A DNA stretch of 64,000 nt from Isochrysis galbana. Its lineage: Eukaryota; Haptophyta; Isochrysidales; Isochrysidaceae. Made by a program: the position numbers and the translations under genes. The DNA is taken from NCBI GenBank assembly GCA_018136815.1, contig CM030936.1, positions 6,384,005-6,448,004 on the forward strand, read 5' to 3'. How positions within the stretch are numbered: the first letter of the stretch is position 1; each line of letters begins with the position of its first letter. Below the pieces are notes generated by a model that saw only the letters and a list, made by a program, of their open reading frames with translations, had not been told where the DNA came from and searched no databases. Positions 54,087 through 64,000 of the stretch are shown here, one piece after another.

Positions 54087-56306
54087 TCACAAATCAAGAA
54101 GGTCGAGAAGACCGCCCACTCCGGCGGCGCGCTCAGTTTGGTCCCAGACCGAATGAAAGAATTCGCTCTCAACAAGCCTCTCCCATGTCTCCTTGAGCTC
54201 ACATGGGACGTCTGTGGAGGCTACGACAACCTGTGGGGGAGTTCCATTCCTGATGTGCTTGATCAGCTGGCTCTCTTTATGCTCGCATCCAGGGTACGGG
54301 TGCGGCGCGAGGCAGTTGAAAAGCTCCCAGACGACGATACCGCAACACCAAGTGTCGCAACTTACCCAGTTCACGATTTGATGCTGGGAATGAAGCAAGC
54401 GTTCTTTAAACATGCACTCAATGTCCTTGCGCCATGCGTGAGCTCCTTCGAGGGCAGTGACATGGTGCATCTGCACGTCCATCTTGGACATGAGACTCTT
54501 GAAGCCGGGTTCTTTGCCGGTAATGATCTGATCACGGATGGCACGCAAGCAAACTTCCTTCACGATCGCCGTGCGCTCTTCACGCGCACACAACACCTCG
54601 GGCGCAAAGTAAGGTAAGGTACCAGGCAAATCGTCTTTCGCCTCGGGGTTCGTCTCTGAGTGATATGAAAACCCAAGATCGCAGATCTTAATGCTTTCAA
54701 CAGAGATCGCCGGACTGGTCGGCGCGTGTTCGAGCAGAAGATTGTCCGCTTTGATGTCACGGTGGAAAATACCGTATTTATGCAGATGAGCGACGCCTGC
54801 CAAGAGCGCCCTAGCGGAGCACTTGACAATAACCTCACGTGATTTCAGCTCCTCCTCCGTCTTGTAGCGCTTGCTGCGCAAGTTCACTAAGAACCCTTTC
54901 ACCGATACGTGCATCTTGACGAGATACAGCTCATCACAATTCTCATCAAAGCCCAAAAAGCGGACAAGGTTTGGCGCGACCTCTCTTCCATGTGCGAGTT
55001 GAAGAAGCATAGCCTCGTTGCGTAGACGTCTAGCGCTATCTTCATTCAGAATAATGCGCTCAGTACGCCACTCCTTCGGGTCGCTCTCCCGTGGAAGGCG
55101 CTTGATGGCTACTGCCGTGTTAGGGGCAAGCTGCGCACATGCGCTAGAGGATGACGGAGCCCAAGGCTCAAACTCGTCCAGAATATGTCCCAAGATAACG
55201 ACGCACTGTCCGCCCTTGCCGAGGAGAGTCTGGGTCTGCTGCACCTTGCTTGGCTCAGCGTTAGTAGGTTCGGCGCATAGCCGCATTAGAGCGTCGACTC
55301 CAGCGCGTCCTGCCTCACTTATGAATGGGACTTGGCAATTGCGGCTGACGACAGTTGCACTGTCCCTAGATTCCTCTAGTGGCGTATGTTCAACCTTTCG
55401 TGGGCGCTTAGGGCGTTGCGTGCCCAGCACGCCGGCAGCCCCGCAACTATAGTTCGCCTTAGATTTGATCTGTAGCTCATTTTGCACTGAAGTGTAGCCG
55501 GTGTCGAACAAGCGTTGTCTCACCTGCGGACTGCGCGACAGCCCTTGACACACAGGACAGCTCGGATAAGGTTCGGACTTGGTGCGAAAGATGCGCTTGA
55601 GGCAATTGTTATGATATAGCAGCCCACATGTTTCACATGATGTGCAACGTGACTCGCAGTCACTGTCCTGCGTGCGGTCTTCTTCTTGGCTGCACACAGC
55701 GCAGATGGACTCTCTCGTTGTCTCGCCCGATGCAACTCGCACACTGGGTGTTCTGCAAGCTGATTTGTGAGTCTCCCACATAGAAGGGAAGATCCACGCA
55801 CCGATATCCTCAGCAGACTTGATGCTGCCTCCGCGGCTGATCACGCGGCACGCCTCGCGCGTGAACCTAACCCGGTGGGCACAGAAAGAGCAAAGCTTCT
55901 CGGACACCGTATCAAAGAGGTACGGGTGTAGCTCGAGCCGCGCTCTTCGTTTGAGCCTCGAGCGGTCGCCCGAGAAGTAGCACCGTTCGGTTCCCTGTTT
56001 AGTAGCCGTTTCTGATCTCTCCTCCGTCAAGTGCGCTGGCTCAGGCAGTGAGCAGAGTGCGCACCCTACGTCCTCTTCGTCGTTTTTGGGCTCTGGCAGC
56101 TCGACCCACTGGCCGAAGTGCGAGACGAAGGGTCTTCCGTCTTGATTCTTCTTGCAAGTTCCTTCGCTGAATTGACTGGCGGGGAGGCGCGGGGGCGCTT
56201 GGAAGGAGGAGGAGCGAGCGGCCCTGTAGGGGGGCGGGGAGGTAGGGGGGCGGGGGGGCTGGGACGCCGCCATCTGCGTGGGGTTGGGCGCGGAAGCACT
56301 CTCCAT
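54087..56306 (-). CDS. PHD/RING-like finger fused to a serine/threonine protein kinase
   Basis: A single exon of 739 residues from the ATG at 56306 (the frame upstream has no ATG). A Pro-rich start and a Cys-pair region (about 82-155) precede a zinc-finger block at about 202-253: CAVC...CTSCETCGLLYHNNCL...CPVC, spacing typical of PHD/RING fingers. The kinase domain follows: glycine loop LGKGGQCVV (about 363-371), VAIK lysine (about 402), catalytic loop HRDIKADN (515-522), DLG in place of DFG (543-545) and APE (568-570). After APE a ~75-residue insertion precedes the SCDTWCCGIVVWELF helix. Catalytic residues are intact, so an active kinase is expected. The finger could read histone tails or recruit E2 enzymes (inference). 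Substrate and pathway are unknown. Confidence 0.88.
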   Translation of the reverse strand: MESASAPNPTQMAASQPPRPPTSPPPYRAARSSSFQAPPRLPASQFSEGTCKKNQDGRPFVSHFGQWVELPEPKNDEEDVGCALCSLPEPAHLTEERSETATKQGTERCYFSGDRSRLKRRARLELHPYLFDTVSEKLCSFCAHRVRFTREACRVISRGGSIKSAEDIGAWIFPSMWETHKSACRTPSVRVASGETTRESICAVCSQEEDRTQDSDCESRCTSCETCGLLYHNNCLKRIFRTKSEPYPSCPVCQGLSRSPQVRQRLFDTGYTSVQNELQIKSKANYSCGAAGVLGTQRPKRPRKVEHTPLEESRDSATVVSRNCQVPFISEAGRAGVDALMRLCAEPTNAEPSKVQQTQTLLGKGGQCVVILGHILDEFEPWAPSSSSACAQLAPNTAVAIKRLPRESDPKEWRTERIILNEDSARRLRNEAMLLQLAHGREVAPNLVRFLGFDENCDELYLVKMHVSVKGFLVNLRSKRYKTEEELKSREVIVKCSARALLAGVAHLHKYGIFHRDIKADNLLLEHAPTSPAISVESIKICDLGFSYHSETNPEAKDDLPGTLPYFAPEVLCAREERTAIVKEVCLRAIRDQIITGKEPGFKSLMSKMDVQMHHVTALEGAHAWRKDIECMFKERLLHSQHQIVNWVSCDTWCCGIVVWELFNCLAPHPYPGCEHKESQLIKHIRNGTPPQVVVASTDVPCELKETWERLVESEFFHSVWDQTERAAGVGGLLDLLDL

Positions 56307-57879
56307 GTCTCCGCCTCGCCCCTCTCTCTCTCTCACGACACGCCCAAGTCGCCGTCCACACTCTGTCCTCTCTCTGTCCTCTCCCCCGTTCCTTTATCTC
56401 CAGGTCTGCGCCTCTTCTATAATGTCTTGGCCATAGGGCATCGTCACTGAGATGAGAGAGAGAGAGAGGACAAATCTAAAAGGAGAAAGACGATCACGGG
56501 AAAATGTCAAAGAACTCCTTGCGTACTCTACGTGTAAACGGACCTGAAAAAACGTGGGGAAGAGGAAGCCAAGCGGACTCGGACTCTCTGGCAGAGGAGA
56601 GCCATAGATTCATTGCTCCCGCTGCTCTGAATGACTTTTGTAGTAGAGAGGTGCCCGTGTACCCATATAGATCGTTGGGAGTTGGGAGTGTTGTGGTTCA
56701 GGGTTCAGGGGGAGAACCGCCCCTAGCTCCTAGCTAGAGCCTAGAGGCTTGACGTTAGAACTTATAGCGTCGTATGACATCTTGTTAGCTAGCATTCCTA
56801 GCCACATACACCGGACGAGCCATGCGTCAACCGCGCACACCCCCATCGCGGGGTAGGGGCTCCGTTGCCGTCGAAGGGCTACGGTCCCGCAGCACTAAGG
56901 TTATACTAACACAACAATAAAACTCTGACGCTCCCCCATCTCCAAAGGCGAAACCCTGATTCTCCCAATCGTTGCCATTCCCGAGAAAGGTACAAGCTTA
57001 CCTTCGAGGCTGAAATGTGCTCAAGCCTCAACGACATAGGCCAGCAACAATTCTAGGGCGGTCAAACAGGGGCTTGGGCTGCATTTTTTGACCGTGGCGC
57101 GGTGCCCAATAAAAAAGCTCCGGGGGGGGCTACCTGACGCTACGAAAATCTTCGCCAAGAAATGGTGCGATTCGCCCCCCCTCTCTCCCCCTCCGTCACG
57201 CGTGCTCACGCTCTACCCGTAAAGAATGGGCGGTCGCGCCCGCGGGGGGATCGGTTCCTTTATATCTAAGCTACATTCGGCATTTGATTCCCGCCCGATG
57301 CAGCGCCGTGTCGGGCTGCCGACAGTCCGACCACCCTCTGACCCTCTGGCATCATTGCCCGCGCAGCCCACCCAGCTCCTCACAGCGCGCGCACGCGGCT
57401 ACCCTGGCTACCAGAGGCCCCACCCTAGGCTCAGGCCAAAATATCTAGACAGTCCCGGGGATATTTGCAGTGGTCCAAAAAACCACAAGATATTTGGGGG
57501 GGTATCCGGGATATCTCGGGATATTTGGGGGGTGGGGGCTCCCCGAGCACAAACCACGCTCGATGAGGACGGGGCACGAGATGGGGTGGAGGATCCACTG
57601 CAGCTGGGGATGCAGAGCGGGCAGAGGCTCCGAAGCTCCCACATGGGCGACATGCACGTCGCGTGGGAGTGAACGGAGGCGAGGCGAGCGTCGTGGATGG
57701 GTATCAAGGGCGACTTCGGGACCGGTGCGATGCATGTCCGTGAGACCGTGCGCGCGAGGTCCCGGTGAAGGCGGGAGAAGGCTGTGGTCGGGCCCGCTTT
57801 GATGTCTGTGAACTGGTAGCGGTTGTCAGTGGATGCGCGTTGTCGTAGTCAGTGACGAGGTCGGCACAGCGGCGTAGCA
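56307..57879. other. Intergenic, no supported gene
   Basis: Leader and promoter region of the kinase gene to about 56500. Around 57052 is the second copy of the 18756 string. At 57438-57530 GATATTTG/GGGATAT motifs repeat. No domain-bearing frame. Confidence 0.5.
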
Positions 57880-58590
57880 GTTCTGTTAGGGGCTATTGAG
57901 TACGAAGCGAAGGTCTTTAGCAGCATTGGTGTAGGCGGCGATCTCGGCCTCAACGGAGCTTTGTGGAATAATCTTGAGTTTGCGAGCGGAGTATGAGATA
58001 GCGGCACCGCAATATTTGATGATGTGGCCGGCGAAGGGCGTCGGTGGACTCCCCCATGATGCGTCGGAATAAACTTCAATGTCCGGACGGTTGCCGTTGA
58101 ATTTAATCCCGAGATCCCGAGATGCCTAGTGTTGTGAAGCTAGGCTAGCGCACCGAGGGCGGCGGAATGATTCGAAGGACTGGGATCATGCATAAATTCA
58201 CAAAGGAAGCTCGAGACGAATGAGATGTCAGGCCTCGTGCAATTAGCAACCCGCTCTGAGCCTGGCTTGTCTCTCGCGTATGATGCACCCGGGCGAGCTC
58301 CACCACCCGTTGCACGTCGCCCATCTTCTTTGGGAATAGTAATGGCGCCCTGGTTAAACTTGATCCTCCACAGTGGTTGCAGGTCAGTTTTTAGCTTTAG
58401 AATGTCTCGCTCATTATTGGTCCAAAATTTGCGCTTGGGGGGAGCTGCAGCGATCTCCTCTTGATTGACAACTGTGGGCTAGTGACTCTGAGATGTCGGA
58501 GGTGATGCAAGAAAAAACCTTGATAACCAGCTGGTCTTTCGTTTTCTGTTGGTTGGTAGGTCCTAGGTCGCTTCGCGTTAAGGCTATGTA

Positions 58591-59656
58591 AAAAAAAATC
58601 TTCTTAAAAAACCCCGCTACGTGTGCGGCGTGAGGCAGTGTGCTTGTGTACCTCCCTACTACCCAACCTTAACCCCTAACAACCCCCTCCCCCTTCCCCA
58701 GTTCCCTCGTTAGCGGAGAAGCTGGTTCCGGGGAGGCCGCGCGCGCTGCTTCGGCCAGGAGTTGGAGAGAAGGGGGCGGGAGACTGTGGCTCGTCCTTTG
58801 CTTTCGGTGTTAGCTTTGGTTATTCTCCCTTAAATAATTTAGATTCCTTTTTTGGTAACTGCTGTGATTCCTACCCAGAGATTTAGCTGCTTTAGGTGAT
58901 GTGTCGTAGGTCTAGCCCCCTTGCCGCTTGCAAGAGGTCCTCCGACGTTCCTATGTTGAAATCCTTGTCCACCGTGTACAGCGGGCTTATCATTCTCTTA
59001 ATGTGTTTGTTGCTCGGGGCGTGTAACCCCATATTCTCCCGTTGTTTTTTTAGCCTCTGAAAGAAACCGACTTTCGCCGTTACTAACAGGTGATATCTCG
59101 TGAGGATCGCTCTTAAGATCGACCTGACGGACCTGCCGTCAGCGTTGCCATACTGAATGTTATAGAAGTCGGTTAGAATATACCTCCACGCCAAGATACC
59201 TAAGTATCCTGAGGAGGGGTGCGGTCTGTCCACCTGATAGCAGAAAAGACGTTGGGGTATTTCGGATCCCGGCTTAAGGCAAATCCCTAAAAGTCCTTCT
59301 ATGAATTCAAAGACAGGCTCCGTCGCGATACATGAGGCCAAGTGAGTGGAACTCTCGGGGGCTATGCCACAAAAGCGGCATGTCGGATCGTCGGCAAAAC
59401 GGTTCGCCGTAGCTATTCTCCTATGTAGAATATGTTTAAAATGCAGATAGGAGTCCCTAGGTGTTAAAAAGTTATATTTGTACAGTTGCGATACTTGTTT
59501 CCACTTCCCCGAGAGGACCGGTAACCTTTTCTCCCATCTTAGTGTGGATTTTTGTGCTTTGGTTTTCCTCAAAGCGAGGAACGCTTTAGTCAAGACCCTG
59601 ACACTCACACCAGCGGTCGGCGCGCGCTCCATCGCTAAAACTATAACAATAGTTTT
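58591..59656 (-). mobile_element. 5'-truncated LINE (non-LTR retrotransposon), 1,066 bp, with 19-bp target-site duplication
   Basis: TTCGCGTTAAGGCTATGTA occurs exactly at 58572-58590 and 59657-59675, bounding the insertion. Removing it restores continuity of the copia Gag-like region. The 3' end (at 58591, minus strand) reads AAGAAGATTTTTTTTT and not poly(A). A second, shorter copy of this 3' tail is at 46546-46720. Confidence 0.92.
58892..59632 (-). pseudogene. C-terminal part of a LINE ORF2 protein
   Basis: A 246-residue frame inside the LINE. It contains the post-RT helical region (YLHFKHILHRRIATANRF) and the Cys-His knuckle CRFCGIAPESSTHLASC characteristic of the C-terminus of LINE reverse transcriptases. 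Endonuclease and RT domains are absent because the copy is 5' truncated. The frame is intact, so the insertion is relatively young. Confidence 0.85.
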
Positions 59657-60620
59657 TTCGCGTTAAGGCTATGTAGATGGGCAATCAAGTTCGATATTGA
59701 ATGTTCATTGATTCCTATAGTTAGGAGAGATACATTGACCCACTTGGCGTCATGCTCGATCAGTGTAAGGTCGTCGATTTCTTGGTGACATTGTTCATAA
59801 AAGAGTTTATATGCCTTAGCTCCATCATGAGGTGCTTGCGAGGTAAGCATTTCTCTAAGGTCGGAGTTGGAGATGTGTTCCATAAGGTATGAGAATAGTA
59901 TACGCTTCCTCTTGATGTGATCATGTAGTTGTTGTCTTGCCGTTGCTTTTACTGAGCCGTCCGCATTGTAGAATTGGTACATGGGTATACCGCCGAACAC
60001 AGATCGGTCGGTATTTGGATCTTGTTCAAGGTATCCACCCACGTCTAAACCCAAATAACATGCAGGTGGTGAGATCAGCATCGCCGATGTAGTCTCTGGA
60101 GATTGGAGACGAAGGCGTTGCCAAAGTCTCGACAAAAGATTTCAAACGGACGGCCTGGAGTGCCATCGAACGGACGGCAGCGGAATTTCCGAGAGTCGCA
60201 GTCTTCCAGGTTGTCTTCAGCCATCATAAAAGCGTATGAGCAAGCATCAGCTTGAGCTTGAGGCTTGAGGTGGTGACGGACACGCTTGAGTTGCCAGGGT
60301 CTCAGAGACAGAGTCAACATGAGTCGTCGTAGAAGTGGCAGTGGTCTTGAACTTGTGGAGCCATGAGCAAAAGCAAAAGAATTTAGTCCAGGCTTTTGGA
60401 AGGTGCAGCAAAACATTAAGATCATAACTCTCAACATTGCTGAGTGATCTGCAGGCGTCAGTTTTGATCCATACTCCTTCAACCGTGCGAGGTGGCGGCA
60501 GCCCGGCGTACCATCGTGCCACGAGACCTTCAATACTCGCCCGTTGGTAAAAGAGGTCCATATTGTTCAGAGAATGCTGGAAGTGATTCCCGTTCACCAG
60601 AGAATTTTTTGGTTGCTATT

Positions 60621-61469
60621 GAGCTTCAGCTTTTCCAGGAAATCGACGCGCTGCCTCGACGCAGGCGACAACAGTGCTTGTTGGACCCGTTGTGAAGCGT
60701 AGGGTCCGACATCCGCTTCCTTGAGCGGGTCCGAGGATTCGAACAACCATTTTGATGACAAAATTTGTTCGGTCTCTGTCTCTGTCTTTGGTCCAACCTT
60801 TTGTTGGGTGTAGAGACTCAGAGCACGCGCGCTCAGACGCGCGCGAAAGGGAGACAAATCTCAAATCTCTCTCGGGGGGGGTACCATGTTTAGCCCCAAT
60901 CCATTGAGGCCCAGTGATCGATAGCAGCATTGTGTAGACGAAGGGTAACATCGCAAGGGAACCACGCTCTCCGAAACACCGAATGACGACGTTGCCACTC
61001 TCAGGCTTAGATCTCGCACATCATACAAGAAAACTCCGGTGCGCTTCTGTTTATTTAGTCCAAACACCTTTCTTCTCCTCGCTTCCCTCTCGTACTCCGA
61101 GGAAGCGAGCGCGGCCGGTAGCGATAGGACGACAAGTGCACTAAAACAGCGAAAACATCAATAAACCAGCGCGAAGAAGACGATGTGTTGTGGCAAAGGG
61201 CTGTGAATTTTACGCAAGAAATCTTGTCTTGTGGAGGGGGTTACTCCCTTCCGGGAGTCGTATTTCCCCACTCTTCCGGTATGAAGATGGGGGGGGGGTG
61301 GGGGGGGGGGACGAGAAGTGAGACCAAAGGAAGGACGCTCCTCGCCTGTTCGTTCCATCCATCGGGGCAATCAGTCGCGAAAAACAAACGGCTCCTCATC
61401 CCATTCCACGACCACCTCTCGCTCGCGGATCGCGTCTGGGGCGCACCGTAAAGAAAGTAAAAGTGCTCT
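60621..61469. other. Upstream flank of the copia remnant; no supported gene
   Basis: May hold the decayed copia 5' LTR. G runs at 61285-61310. No domain-bearing frame. Confidence 0.4.
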
Positions 61470-61539
61470 AGGCAGGCTCTCTCTCTCTCCCTCCCTCCCT
61501 CCCCCCCTCCCCCCTCTCTCTCCCTCCCTCTCGCTCTCG

Positions 61540-61585
<46 letters not shown>

Positions 61586-61632
61586 CTCGGTCTCTCTCCC
61601 TCCCTCCCTCTCTCCCCCTCTCTCTCTCCCCA
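61470..61632. repeat. (CT)n / CCCT microsatellite
   Basis: CT dinucleotides with CCCT variants, broken near 61580. Confidence 0.95.
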
Positions 61633-62016
61633 AAGGTTGGAACCGTCGGAGAGAGCCGTCTCGAAAGATCCGCCGCAAGGAAAGAGAGCGTGGAGCGCTC
61701 CGTCATTCTTGTCTCCGCCCCCGAGCGCCAACGGGCGTCTCGGCCCCCCCCCACCGCCGCTCCTCCCTCTCTTTCTCTCTCTCTCTCCCCCCCTCCCTCT
61801 CTCTCTCTCTCGGCGTTCGAATCTCTACGCGGCCCACTGCTCCTTCTCCTTCCCTGTGTAAAGGAAGAAGCCCCTCTCGCCCTGTATATCAATGGGGTTT
61901 TCTTCTTCTTCATCAGCACTGACCCGGGCAAGAGCGTCTCGTCTCACCTCTTGGCTGTTCGAACTCGCCGAAAGAAAGGCGAGAGAGAGAAGAACCCCTC
62001 GCGCCTCTGTGAGGGA

Positions 62017-62336
<320 letters not shown>

Positions 62337-62812
62337 GGCAGGGTTTCGTTCTCGTTCTCCCCCCCCCGCGCAAGGGGCTCCCTGGCTCCCAATCTCCTAA
62401 CGTCGAGAAAGAGACCAGAACGCGATGTGCACCTCCCCCATTTTCTTTTCGCCTCTCTCTCTCGCGCGCGCGCGCGAGAGAGAGAGAAGCGCGAGCACCG
62501 GATCACCACTTCAGGAGAGCACCCCTTCGAGAGAAGAATAAATGACCCTCGATAAAGAGAAAACCAGCTAGGTGCCCCTCTCTCTTCTCTGCTCTCCTCT
62601 CAAACGCGGATGGGGGGGGCGGGGGAATGCCCAAGCTTCTCTTCTTGTCCACGCCCCCCCCCACCACCGCTCGCCTGCCGCTCTCTCTCTCTCTCGCTCC
62701 CTCTCTTTCCCCCCCCCTGGCCTCTCTCACCTCTCGCTCGCTCGCCCATCCTCTGCCACTGCTCGACGCAGTGAGGAAGCACTCGCACGGCCCCACTGCC
62801 GCCCTCGCCGGC
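62337..62812. other. 5' flank of the MATE gene
   Basis: C- and CT-rich sequence. The frame of the MATE gene is open for at least 75 bases upstream of the chosen ATG, so the true start may lie further left. Confidence 0.5.
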
Positions 62813-64000
62813 ATGAGCCTCGCCCTCCTCTCACTCCTCTCCGTGGAGGGGCTGCAGCGGCTGCCGTCTGTGCGCCCTCCTCTCTCTTGCCCTCTGTGCT
62901 CTCCTTCCTCTCCACTCTGCTCGGCGGGCGGGCTGCCGCCGATCCATAACATCCTCGCCGCATCTACCGCACCAGCGCTCGGGGAGCTCGCGTCGCCCGC
63001 TGAGCTCGTGCTGCCAGTTGGGGAGAGTGGCAGACTCACTCTTGACGTGGGAGAGCCAGAGGGGCTCGCAGTCGCACAGCTGATCCCGTCCGCGTCGGTT
63101 CTTCCCGAGCCGATCCTGGCTGAGTTTCCACCACTTCCGGACGGCGTGCCCGCCGTCGCACCGCCTGAGCCTGCCGAGGTGCCCTCACTCAAGGAGATTG
63201 TTGTGTTTGCGCTTCCAACCCTTGCAATGATGCTCTCCTCACCGCTGCTATCGCTGATCGATACGTCAGTCGTCGGACTGGCGGCTTCGACGGCACAACT
63301 CGCAGCTTTGGGCCCGTCGACCAAGGCGTGCGACCACCTGGCTTATCTCTGTTCCGCCCTCGGCGTCGCATGCACATCGCTCGCGGCCAAGGAGCTCGCG
63401 CATGACGGGCCAGGCGCCACGGAGAAAGCACGCCGCGTGGTCAGCACAAGTCTCACATCTGCGCTGGCGATCGGCACGGCCATCACCGTCGCGCTGGGCG
63501 TGGGCGCTGCGCCCCTGATGCGTGCCATTATGGGCGCGGCTCCTGACGCCGTTGCCTTCGCTGGCGCCGTCCAGTACACGACCGTGCGCGCCATTGGATA
63601 CCCAGCGGCACTCGTGGCTATGGTGTTGCAGGCAGGCTTCATTGCCAACAAGGATTCGCGCTCGCCTATGCTGGCGGTGCCGTTCGCCGCCGCTGCCAAT
63701 CTATTGCTCGACTTCATTCTCGTCGGACCTCTCAAGCTCGGTGCAGCGGGGGCGGCGTGGGGCACGGTCGCCTCGCAGGTCGTCTCAGCCGCATTCCTCC
63801 TGCGCATTTGGCATAAGAAATATGCTGTTGGAGTGCCAATGGCACCTGCGTGGTCGCCTTCGCAGGACGGAGCGTGTGGCGCACCTGCGCCTGCCACGCC
63901 GCTCCGTTGGTGGCGACCACGCTCGCTCCCGGGCGCGCCGATCCGTTCGCTCAGGGCTGTCGTATCTATCTTTTCGCGGCCAAAGAAGGACGAGGTTGCC
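62813..64000 (+). CDS. MATE-family transporter, EDS5/DTX45-46-like, 3' end outside the window
   Basis: At least 396 residues without an intron from the ATG at 62813. The first ~125 residues are Ser/Pro/Leu-rich and fit a plastid transit region plus linker. The MATE fold then starts (SLKEIVVFALPTLAMMLSSP) with helix 1-2 features LLSLIDTSVVGLA and GPSTKACDHLAYLCSALGVA, the GPxTxxCDxxxY form typical of the plant EDS5/DTX45-46 branch. Helices 3-6 follow (IGYPAALVAMVLQAGFIANK; NLLLDFILVGPLKLGAAGAA). MATE proteins export small organic molecules or drugs against H+ or Na+; EDS5 moves a salicylate precursor out of plastids. The substrate here is unknown. The chain runs off the edge in the middle loop. 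Confidence 0.9.
   Translation, partial: MSLALLSLLSVEGLQRLPSVRPPLSCPLCSPSSPLCSAGGLPPIHNILAASTAPALGELASPAELVLPVGESGRLTLDVGEPEGLAVAQLIPSASVLPEPILAEFPPLPDGVPAVAPPEPAEVPSLKEIVVFALPTLAMMLSSPLLSLIDTSVVGLAASTAQLAALGPSTKACDHLAYLCSALGVACTSLAAKELAHDGPGATEKARRVVSTSLTSALAIGTAITVALGVGAAPLMRAIMGAAPDAVAFAGAVQYTTVRAIGYPAALVAMVLQAGFIANKDSRSPMLAVPFAAAANLLLDFILVGPLKLGAAGAAWGTVASQVVSAAFLLRIWHKKYAVGVPMAPAWSPSQDGACGAPAPATPLRWWRPRSLPGAPIRSLRAVVSIFSRPKKDEVA

Larger units (their letters stand above)
57880..60620 (-). mobile_element. Degenerate Ty1/copia retrotransposon, interrupted by a LINE
   Basis: On the minus strand, 60620-59676 holds a Gag-like region in shifting frames (GLVARWYAGLP; HDGAKAYKLFYEQCHQEIDD; INEHSISNLIAHLHSLNA). 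After the LINE, 58570-57885 holds the end of the reverse transcriptase (VANCTRPDISFVSSFLCEFM) and an RNase H domain with the copia order YSDASWG, HIIKYCGAAISYSARKL and SSVEAEIAAYTNAAKDLRF. Integrase and most of the RT are missing, and frames shift, so it is dead. Confidence 0.85.

Noticed and set aside
58591-58620. A run on the plus strand read as a LINE poly(A) tail
   Set aside because: The LINE lies on the minus strand, so its 3' end reads T-rich; the A run is not a tail in the right orientation.

Overview
This window is nuclear DNA of a unicellular eukaryote, most likely an alga. The protein-coding parts are GC-rich. Genes sit on both strands and several are split by short introns with GT-AG ends that I could join in frame. 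Long purine/pyrimidine microsatellites and decayed retrotransposons fill the gaps. The gene set (gametolysin-type M11 peptidase, an EDS5-like MATE carrier, a stand-alone ketosynthase, a Cys-rich/FN3 surface protein, mitochondrial PreP, SDHAF4 and a mitochondrial carrier) fits a microalga such as a haptophyte. That placement is inference; no rRNA or organelle marker is present.

Layout. 1-3207 (-): six exons of an ankyrin / TPR-like / multi-membrane / J-domain protein that runs off the left edge. 3220-5890: a CTCTCCT heptamer tract, two 24-G runs and about 25 copies of a G-rich ~54-bp minisatellite, lying between that gene and a divergent one. 5959-11338 (+): a 1,695-residue type I membrane protein with 13 eight-cysteine modules, four CBM-like modules and three FN3-like domains. 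12017-12541 (-): unknown. 13150-15506 (-): membrane-anchored ketoacyl synthase. 15896-16634: CTACT pentamer array. 17122-18429 (-): METTL21-type methyltransferase. 19431-22362: Ty3/gypsy fragments on both strands plus an LTR. 23958-25912 (+): M11 metallopeptidase. 26215-28740: dispersed repeats, a cytochrome b561 fragment and a double cystine-knot-like exon. 29418-30353 (-): coiled-coil unknown. 31711-37136 (+): 12-exon PreP/M16C peptidase. 37885-38800: 3' end and LTR of the same gypsy family. 39650-40290: small repeat-bounded element. 41302-42502 (-): three-exon mitochondrial carrier. 42900-46720: microsatellites and mobile-element copies. 47492-47800 (+): SDHAF4. 48196-50440: hairpin tandem repeat, broken cytochrome b561, transposase-like zinc ribbon, palindrome array. 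50559-53003 (-): 814-residue membrane protein. 54087-56306 (-): PHD/RING-like finger plus protein kinase. 57880-60620 (-): Ty1/copia remnant interrupted by a truncated LINE with a 19-bp target-site duplication. 62813-64000 (+): N-terminal part of a MATE transporter running off the right edge.

The genes do not form an operon or pathway. Three are probably mitochondrial (PreP, the carrier, SDHAF4), two look secreted or surface-exposed (the Cys-rich protein, M11), and several are membrane proteins. The most unusual items are the Cys-rich mosaic protein, the finger-kinase fusion, the ankyrin/J-domain membrane protein, the duplicated splice-junction segment inside PreP intron 1, the orphan double-knot exon and the clearly datable LINE-in-copia nest.
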